Source: Pseudomonas sp. DTU_2021_1001937_2_SI_NGA_ILE_001 (GTDB lineage: Bacteria > Pseudomonadota > Gammaproteobacteria > Pseudomonadales > Pseudomonadaceae). From it: a DNA stretch of 64,000 nt. The position numbers were made by a program, and so were the translations under genes. Location of the stretch: assembly GCF_032463525.1 (NCBI RefSeq), contig NZ_CP135971.1:2418001-2482000 (forward strand). Reading direction: 5' to 3'. Numbering within the stretch: the first letter of the stretch is position 1; every line of letters starts with the position of its first letter. The notes beneath the pieces are model-generated. The model was given only the letters and a program-made list of their open reading frames with translations, made no database searches and was not told where the DNA came from. Shown one piece after another: positions 58,347 through 64,000 of this stretch.

Positions 58347-59426
58347 ATGCCCACGCACAAGTCCAAGTTTCGTCTGGCCGGCCTTCTGGCCGCAGGTCTC
58401 TTCGCGGCACTGAGCCTCCCGGCCCAGGCAGCGCCCAAGGATCACTTCAACGTCTGCTGGACCATCTATGCCGGCTGGATGCCATGGGAGTACGCCGGCA
58501 CCCAGGGCATCGTCGACAAGTGGGCGAAGAAGTACGGCATCAAGATCGACGTCACCCAGCTCAACGACTACGTCGAGTCGATCAACCAGTACACCGCCGG
58601 CCAGTTCGATGGCTGCACCATGACCAACATGGATGCCCTGACCATCCCGGCTGCCGGTGGCGTGGAAAGCACCGCGCTGGTGGTCAGCGACTTCTCCAAC
58701 GGCAACGATGGCATCGTGCTCAAGGGCGAAGGCAAGACCGTGAAAGACCTCAAGGGCATGAACGTCAACCTGGTCGAGCTGTCGGTGTCCCACTACCTGC
58801 TGGCCCGCGCCCTGGACACCGTCGACCTGACCGAGCGCGACGTCAAGGTGGTCAACACCTCCGACGCGGACATCTCGGCCACCTTCTCCACCCCTGACGT
58901 ACAGGCAGTGACCACCTGGAACCCGATGCTCGCCGAGATCAAGGCGCGTCCGGGCGTCACCCAGGTCTTCGACTCCAGCAAGATCCCCGGCGAGATCATG
59001 GACATGATGGTGGTCAACACCCAGACCCTGAAGGACAACCCGGCGCTGGGCAAAGCCCTGACCGGCGCCTGGTTCGAAGTGGTCGAGCTGATGAACCAGC
59101 GCAACGCGGCCAGCAAGGCGGCCCTGGAACACATGGCCAAGGCCTCGGGCACCGACCTGTCCGGCTTCGAAGCGCAGCTGGCCACCACCAAACTGTTCGC
59201 CACGCCCAAGCAAGCCCTGGACTTCGTCACCAGCGCCCAGCTGCCCGGCACCATGCGCAAGGTCGCGGCGTTCTCCTTCGAACATGGCCTGCTCGGCGAA
59301 GGCGCGCGTGACGCCAGTGCGGTGGGCATGACCTTCGCCAAGGGCGTGACCGAAGGCGACAAGGGCAACCTCAAGCTGCATTTCGACCCGACCTACGTGC
59401 AGATGGCCGCCGACGGCACGCTGTAA
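58347..59426 (+). CDS. ABC transporter substrate-binding protein, guanidine operon
   Basis: 359 residues. Signal peptide (LAGLLAAGLFAALSLPAQA), then a NitT/TauT-like binding fold (FNVCWTIYAGWMPWEYAG, GFTQ-like DGCTMTNMDALTIPAAGG, NLVELSVSHYLLARAL). Usually annotated 'putative urea ABC transporter substrate-binding protein'; the riboswitch implies guanidine as the real ligand. GGAGGT before ATG 58347. Confidence 0.9.
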   Translation: MPTHKSKFRLAGLLAAGLFAALSLPAQAAPKDHFNVCWTIYAGWMPWEYAGTQGIVDKWAKKYGIKIDVTQLNDYVESINQYTAGQFDGCTMTNMDALTIPAAGGVESTALVVSDFSNGNDGIVLKGEGKTVKDLKGMNVNLVELSVSHYLLARALDTVDLTERDVKVVNTSDADISATFSTPDVQAVTTWNPMLAEIKARPGVTQVFDSSKIPGEIMDMMVVNTQTLKDNPALGKALTGAWFEVVELMNQRNAASKAALEHMAKASGTDLSGFEAQLATTKLFATPKQALDFVTSAQLPGTMRKVAAFSFEHGLLGEGARDASAVGMTFAKGVTEGDKGNLKLHFDPTYVQMAADGTL

Positions 59427-59453
59427 GCCGCCTCACCGACAAAGGGCTACGTC

Positions 59454-60269
59454 ATGCGCCTGATCAACCGTCACCCGGACCGCGCCGCGCGCCTGTTCCT
59501 GGTGCTGCTGCCATTCGCCTTGCTGCTGTTCGCCTACCTGCTGGGTTCGGCCAGCCGCCTGGCGGAAAACCCCACCGACAAGCTGCTGCCCAGCGCGGTG
59601 CAGATGCTCGATGCCGTCAAGCGCATGGCCTTCGTGGCCGACGTGCGCACCGGCGACTACCTGCTCTGGCAAGACACCGCGTCGAGCCTGCAGCGCCTGG
59701 CGCTGGGGCTGGGCATCAGCGCCCTGCTGGGGTTGTGCCTGGGCATGGCAGCGGGCGTGCTGCCGCTGTTCGGCGCACCGCTGTCGCCGTTGCTTACCGT
59801 GCTGTCGATGGTGCCGCCGCTGGCGATCCTGCCGATCCTGTTCATCGTCTTCGGCCTGGGCGAGCTGTCCAAGGTGATGCTGATCGTGATCGGCATCACC
59901 CCCATGCTGGCGCGTGACCTGGAACAGCGCGCCCGAGAGATCCCCACGGAACTGCTGATCAAGGCGCAGACCCTCGGCGCCTCGACCTGGACGCTGATCC
60001 TGCGCGTGGTGCTGCCACAACTGCTGCCACGCCTGCTCATCGCCCTACGCCTGGTGCTGGGTTCGGCCTGGCTGTTCCTGATCGCCGCCGAGGCCATCGC
60101 CTCCACCGACGGCCTGGGCTACCGGATCTTCCTGGTGCGCCGCTACCTGGCGATGGACGTCATCCTGCCCTACGTGGCCTGGATCACCCTGCTCGCCTGG
60201 CTGATGGACCTGGGCCTGCGCAGCCTGGCGCGCAAAGCCTTCCCCTGGTACGAAGGAGCCCGCCCATGA
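59454..60269 (+). CDS. ABC transporter permease, guanidine operon
   Basis: 271 residues, BPD-type inner membrane permease with six helices and the EAA loop (EIPTELLIKAQTLGASTWTLILRVVLP). It resembles SsuC/TauC permeases. The stop overlaps the ATPase start by ATGA at 60266. Confidence 0.92.
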   Translation: MRLINRHPDRAARLFLVLLPFALLLFAYLLGSASRLAENPTDKLLPSAVQMLDAVKRMAFVADVRTGDYLLWQDTASSLQRLALGLGISALLGLCLGMAAGVLPLFGAPLSPLLTVLSMVPPLAILPILFIVFGLGELSKVMLIVIGITPMLARDLEQRAREIPTELLIKAQTLGASTWTLILRVVLPQLLPRLLIALRLVLGSAWLFLIAAEAIASTDGLGYRIFLVRRYLAMDVILPYVAWITLLAWLMDLGLRSLARKAFPWYEGARP

Positions 60270-61030
60270 GCTTCATCCAAGTGCGCAACGTGTGGCAGCA
60301 GTACGGCGACCAGGTGGTGCTCGAAGGCCTCGACCTGGACGTGGCCGAGGGTGAGTTCTGCACCCTGGTCGGCGCCTCCGGCTGCGGCAAGTCGACCTTT
60401 CTGCGCATGCTGCTGGGCCAGGAATCGCCCAGCCGCGGGCACATCACTCTGGGCGGCGAGGCCCTGGCCCGCGAGCCGGACCCGAGCCGTGGCGTGGTGT
60501 TCCAGCGCTACTCGGTGTTCCCGCACCTGTCGGTGCTGGACAACGTCGCCCTGGGCCTGGAACTGCCCCGCGCACGCCTGCTCGGCCGCCTGTTCGGCCA
60601 GGCCAGGCGCCAGGCCCGCGAGCAGGCCGCCGAGCTGCTGCGCAAGGTCGGCCTGGGGCATGCCCTGGACAAGTACCCGACGCAGCTCTCCGGCGGCATG
60701 CAACAGCGCCTGGCCATCGCCCAGGCACTGATCATGAAGCCCCGCGTGCTGCTGCTCGACGAGCCGTTCGGCGCCCTCGACCCGGGCATCCGCAAGGACA
60801 TGCACGCGCTGCTGCTGGAGCTGTGGCAGGAAACCCGGCTGACCGTGTTCATGGTCACCCACGACCTGTCCGAAGGCTTCAACCTCGGCACCCGCCTGCT
60901 GGTCTTCGACAAGGTGCGCGTCGACCCTCACGAACCGGGGGCCTACGGCGCGCGCATCACCTACGACATTCCGCTCAACACTGACCGCCGCGCCGCGCGC
61001 GCGGCGCTGGACGCGCTGCAAGGCGCCTGA
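60266..61030 (+). CDS. ABC transporter ATPase, guanidine operon
   Basis: 254 residues. Walker A GASGCGKST, Q-loop VVFQRYSVFPHLSVLDNV, signature LSGGMQQRLAIAQAL, Walker B VLLLDEPFGALDP, H-loop VTHDLSEG. Typical NitT/TauT-type ATPase energising the preceding permease. Confidence 0.93.
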   Translation: MSFIQVRNVWQQYGDQVVLEGLDLDVAEGEFCTLVGASGCGKSTFLRMLLGQESPSRGHITLGGEALAREPDPSRGVVFQRYSVFPHLSVLDNVALGLELPRARLLGRLFGQARRQAREQAAELLRKVGLGHALDKYPTQLSGGMQQRLAIAQALIMKPRVLLLDEPFGALDPGIRKDMHALLLELWQETRLTVFMVTHDLSEGFNLGTRLLVFDKVRVDPHEPGAYGARITYDIPLNTDRRAARAALDALQGA

Positions 61031-61043
61031 CAGGAGACCTGCC

Positions 61044-61769
61044 ATGACCGACTCCACCACCCTGTTCCCGGTATTCGCCGAGGAACTGCTGCCCGGCGGC
61101 GGGCACCGCTCGTTCGTCCTCAAGCGCGGCGAGCTGCTGCGCCTGACCGACCTCAACGGCCACGCCAACGTCAGCCTGACCCTGCTCAATGCCCATGAAA
61201 AGAGCGAGCGCCTGAACCTGCCGGACAGCCTCAAGTGCCAGCACACCGCGCGCCTGAGCCGTGGCCACTGCCTGTACTCGGACATGGGCCGGGTGCTGGC
61301 GGCGATCAGCGAAGACACCTGCGGCTGGAACGACAGCATCGGCGGCGTGCTCAACGCCGAGGAAGTCGCGCAGAAATACGGCCAGGGCCGCTACCAGGAA
61401 CTGCGCAATGGCTTCTTCCGCAACGGCGTCGACAACCTGCTGGTGGAACTGGGCAAATGGGACCTGGGCCTGAGCGAGCTGCTGATGACCCTCAACCTGT
61501 TCAGCCGCGTCAGCGTCAGTGCAACCGGCGAACTGAGCTTCGTGCCCGGCAACTCCAAGGCCGGCGACTACATCGAACTGTACGCGCCGATGGACACCCT
61601 GGTGGTGCTCACCGCCCTGCAGCACCCCATGGACCCCAATCCCGAATACGCCCCGCAGCCGGTGCAACTGACCTGGATGAAGGCCGACGCCAGCGTCGCC
61701 GAACACTGCCGCACCTCGCGCCCGGAGAACGAGCGCGGCTTCATCAACACCGAACGCCTGTACGCCTGA
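61044..61769 (+). CDS. Carboxyguanidine deiminase subunit (urea carboxylase-associated protein, DUF1989)
   Basis: 241 residues, DUF1989 domain with [47 protein letters not shown] and [15 protein letters not shown]. Formerly 'urea carboxylase-associated protein'; work on Pseudomonas showed that the two DUF1989 partners together (CgdA/CgdB) deiminate carboxyguanidine to allophanate. It pairs with the next gene (10-base gap). Confidence 0.88.
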   Translation: MTDSTTLFPVFAEELLPGGGHRSFVLKRGELLRLTDLNGHANVSLTLLNAHEKSERLNLPDSLKCQHTARLSRGHCLYSDMGRVLAAISEDTCGWNDSIGGVLNAEEVAQKYGQGRYQELRNGFFRNGVDNLLVELGKWDLGLSELLMTLNLFSRVSVSATGELSFVPGNSKAGDYIELYAPMDTLVVLTALQHPMDPNPEYAPQPVQLTWMKADASVAEHCRTSRPENERGFINTERLYA

Positions 61770-61779
61770 GGAGCCCGCC

Positions 61780-62397
61780 ATGTCCCTGCACGAACACACC
61801 TGCTGCAACCCGCTGATCCCGGCCGGCGAGCCGTTCCTGGCCGAGGTCAAGGCCGGCCAGACCGTGCGCATTCTCGACCTGGAAGGCAACCAGGCGGTGG
61901 ACACGCTGTTCTTCAGCCTGGCCAACCCGCGCGAGCGCTACGACGTGCAGCGCACCCTGCGCAACCAGAAGCGCGTCTACCTGAGCACCGGCAGCGTGCT
62001 GTATTCCAACCTCGGCCGGCCGATGCTGACCATCGTCGAAGACACCTGTGGCCGCCACGACACCCTCGGCGGTGCCTGCGCCCAGGAGAGCAACACCGTG
62101 CGCTACGCCCTGGACAAGCGCTACATGCACAGCTGCCGCGACAACTACCTGCGCGCCTGCGCCCACGATGGCCGGCTGAGCAAGCGTGACATCGGCCCGA
62201 ACATCAACTTCTTCATGAACGTACCGGTCACCGCCGAGGGCGGCCTGACCTTCGAAGACGGCATTTCCGCGCCGGGCAAGTACGTCGAGCTGCGCGCCGA
62301 GATGGACGTGATCGTGCTGATTTCCAACTGCCCGCAGTTGAACAACCCGTGCAACGGCTACAACCCGACCCCGGCGCAACTGCTGATCCGCGACTGA
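61780..62397 (+). CDS. Carboxyguanidine deiminase, second subunit (DUF1989)
   Basis: 205 residues, DUF1989. Landmarks: [92 protein letters not shown]. The C-T-C-G and NCPQ..NPC motifs provide the likely metal or catalytic site. Completes the heteromer with the previous gene. Confidence 0.88.
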   Translation: MSLHEHTCCNPLIPAGEPFLAEVKAGQTVRILDLEGNQAVDTLFFSLANPRERYDVQRTLRNQKRVYLSTGSVLYSNLGRPMLTIVEDTCGRHDTLGGACAQESNTVRYALDKRYMHSCRDNYLRACAHDGRLSKRDIGPNINFFMNVPVTAEGGLTFEDGISAPGKYVELRAEMDVIVLISNCPQLNNPCNGYNPTPAQLLIRD

Positions 62398-62419
62398 ACC
62401 CCGGCCCACGCCAGCCACC

Positions 62420-62468
62420 CGCAACGGACGACCGTTGCGTGCCAAGACCCATAGCGGGACGGCCCGCT
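62420..62468 (+). ncRNA. Guanidine-II (mini-ykkC) riboswitch
   Basis: Two hairpins with the class-defining ACGR loops: CGCAACGG-ACGA-CCGTTGCG (62420-62439) and AGCGGG-ACGG-CCCGCT (62453-62468), joined by 13 bases. It lies 42 bases before the carboxylase ATG. A further hairpin AACCGG...CCGGTT just before the ribosome site GGGGT (about 62499) may be the translational switch. Confidence 0.9.
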
Positions 62469-62510
62469 GCCTGCATGAACCGGCCCGAACCGGTTTCCGG
62501 GGTAACTGCC

Positions 62511-64000
62511 ATGTTCGACACTCTGCTGATCGCCAACCGCGGCGCCATCGCCTGCCGCATCCTGCGCACCCTCAAGGCCCTCGATGTAAAGGGCGTGGCG
62601 GTGTATTCCGAAGCCGACGCCGCCAGCCTGCACCTGCTGCAGGCCGACCAGGCCCACAGCCTGGGTGAAGGCGGTGCAGCGCAGACCTACCTGGACGTGC
62701 CGCGCATCCTCGCCATCGCCCGCGCCAGCGGCGCCCAGGCCATCCACCCCGGCTACGGTTTCCTCTCGGAGAACGCCGCCTTCGCCCAGGCCTGTGAAGA
62801 CGCCGGCATCGCCTTCGTCGGCCCGACCCCGGAACAGCTGCGCGTGTTCGGCCTCAAGCACACCGCCCGCGCCCTGGCCAAGGCCCATGGCGTGCCGATG
62901 CTGGAGGGCACCGAGCTGCTCGACAGCCTGGACGCGGCGCTGGCCGCCGCCGAGGCCATCGGCTACCCGGTGATGCTCAAGAGCACCGCCGGCGGTGGCG
63001 GCATCGGCATGCGCGTGTGCCGCACGGCGGCCGAGCTGGGCGAGTCGTTCGAAGCGGTCAAGCGTCTGGGGCAGAACAACTTCAGCGATGCTGGGGTGTT
63101 CCTGGAGAAATACATCCAGCGCGCCCGGCACCTGGAAGTGCAGGTGTTCGGCGACGGCCAGGGCGAGGTACTGGCCCTGGGCGTGCGTGACTGTTCGGTG
63201 CAGCGGCGCAACCAGAAGGTGCTGGAGGAGACCCCGGCGCCGAACCTGCCCGCTGGCATGAGCGAGGCCCTGTGCGAGGCGGCGGTGCGCCTGGCACGGG
63301 CGGTGAACTACCGCAGCGCCGGGACGGTGGAATTCGTCTTCGACAGCGACACCCGGCAGTTCTACTTCCTCGAAGTGAACACCCGCCTGCAGGTCGAGCA
63401 CGGCGTGACCGAACAGGTGTGGGGCGTCGACCTGGTGGCCTGGATGGTGCAACTGGCAGCCGGCGACCTGCCGCCGCTGGCCGAGCTGCAGGCCGGCCTG
63501 CGCCCGCAGGGCCATGCCATCCAGGCGCGGCTGTATGCCGAAGACCCGGGCCGCGACTTCCAGCCCAGCCCCGGCCTGCTCACCGCCGTGAGTTTCCCGC
63601 CTGCCGATGGCCAGGCGCTGCGTATCGACACCTGGGTCGAGGCCGGCTGCGAGATCCCACCGTTCTTCGACCCGATGATCGCCAAGGTCATCACCTGGGC
63701 AGCGAGCCGCGAACAGGCCAGCCAGGCGCTGGAGCAGGCCCTGGCCGATACGCGCCTGTATGGCGTGGAAACCAACCGCGACTACCTGCGGCAGATCATC
63801 CAGGACGCGCCCTTTGCCAGCGGCCAACCCTGGACCCGCTGCCTGGAAGGCCTGCAGTACCAGGCCGAAACCTTCGAAGTGCTCAGCGGCGGCACCCAGA
63901 CCACCGTGCAGGACTATCCCGGCCGCCTCGGCTACTGGGCCGTGGGCGTGCCACCGTCCGGGCCGATGGACAGCCTGGCGCTGCGCCAGGGCAACCGCCT
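62511..64000 (+). CDS. Guanidine (urea-type) carboxylase, 3' part outside window
   Basis: At least 496 residues seen. Biotin carboxylase domain: LLIANRGAIACRILRTL, HPGYGFLSENAAFA, ATP-grasp KSTAGGGGIGMR, EVNTRLQVEHGVTEQVWGVDL, and the BC C-domain, followed by the start of the KipA-like carboxyltransferase region (LSGGTQTTVQDYPGRLGYWAVGVPPSGPMD). This matches urea carboxylases. In this gene setting, with two guanidine riboswitches and the deiminase pair, guanidine is the likely substrate. The residues separating guanidine from urea carboxylases lie beyond the window, as would a downstream allophanate hydrolase. Confidence 0.9.
   Translation, partial: MFDTLLIANRGAIACRILRTLKALDVKGVAVYSEADAASLHLLQADQAHSLGEGGAAQTYLDVPRILAIARASGAQAIHPGYGFLSENAAFAQACEDAGIAFVGPTPEQLRVFGLKHTARALAKAHGVPMLEGTELLDSLDAALAAAEAIGYPVMLKSTAGGGGIGMRVCRTAAELGESFEAVKRLGQNNFSDAGVFLEKYIQRARHLEVQVFGDGQGEVLALGVRDCSVQRRNQKVLEETPAPNLPAGMSEALCEAAVRLARAVNYRSAGTVEFVFDSDTRQFYFLEVNTRLQVEHGVTEQVWGVDLVAWMVQLAAGDLPPLAELQAGLRPQGHAIQARLYAEDPGRDFQPSPGLLTAVSFPPADGQALRIDTWVEAGCEIPPFFDPMIAKVITWAASREQASQALEQALADTRLYGVETNRDYLRQIIQDAPFASGQPWTRCLEGLQYQAETFEVLSGGTQTTVQDYPGRLGYWAVGVPPSGPMDSLALRQGNR

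Overview
The window is GC-rich, gene-dense chromosomal DNA of a Pseudomonas, most likely the P. putida group. The main reasons are the gene blocks algU-mucA-mucB-mucD without mucC, lepA-lepB-rnc-era-recO-pdxJ, purL/mltF and tctDE/tctCBA, and the many REP-type palindromes of the GGAGCGGCTTTAGCCGCG and GGAGCGAGCTTGCTCGCG kinds between genes. I saw no tRNA or rRNA gene, insertion sequence, prophage or CRISPR array.

Layout. 1-7.1 kb: a cut YitT-family membrane protein, divergent Lrp/AsnC regulator, two SEC-C proteins, a lipoprotein, a GST and a QuiP-like penicillin/AHL acylase. 7.2-10.1 kb: UV endonuclease UvsE and a chemoreceptor. 10.2-16.5 kb: a tightly coupled seven-gene operon, read leftward: a 'thermostable hemolysin' (GNAT/LuxI-like fold family), an AMP-forming ligase, a heme-oxygenase-like diiron oxidase, an SDR reductase, a TPR protein and an OmpR-type two-component system. 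A PmrA/QseB-like box precedes it. It looks like an undescribed self-regulated small-molecule pathway. 16.9-23.5 kb: a galactofuranose-type glycoconjugate cluster (ABC exporter, GH1-like enzyme, UDP-galactopyranose mutase, glycosyltransferase, divergent galE). 23.6-28.4 kb: small proteins, a HisKA_2 sensor kinase, gamma-carbonic anhydrase, two Nudix enzymes, an L,D-transpeptidase. 28.8-34.7 kb: NIF3-like protein, purL, divergent mltF.

34.8-45.1 kb is a leftward housekeeping and envelope-stress block: algU-mucA-mucB, mucD, lepA-lepB-DUF4845-rnc-era-recO-pdxJ, with an AlgU-type promoter ahead of algU. Then come nadB, the sdhE-ygfX pair, ygfZ and an HDOD protein. 50-56.5 kb is a tricarboxylate uptake locus: tctDE, then tctCBA plus an AbrB-family permease. 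No OpdH porin gene is present, and a perfect 11-bp tandem repeat lies between tctD and tctC. ung and a proline/tyrosine-rich lipoprotein follow.

58.1-64 kb is a guanidine assimilation operon: a sigma-54-type promoter, a guanidine-I (ykkC) riboswitch, an ABC transporter, two carboxyguanidine deiminase subunits, then a guanidine-II (mini-ykkC) riboswitch placed inside the operon directly before the biotin-dependent guanidine (urea-type) carboxylase, which runs off the window. Two riboswitch classes for one ligand appear to control one pathway, under probable nitrogen control.

Repeats: several composite palindromic elements of about 140 bp have outer inverted repeats, a conserved spacer and interchangeable inner REPs, and one is a chimera. 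A second, 160-bp family has 19-bp terminal inverted repeats.
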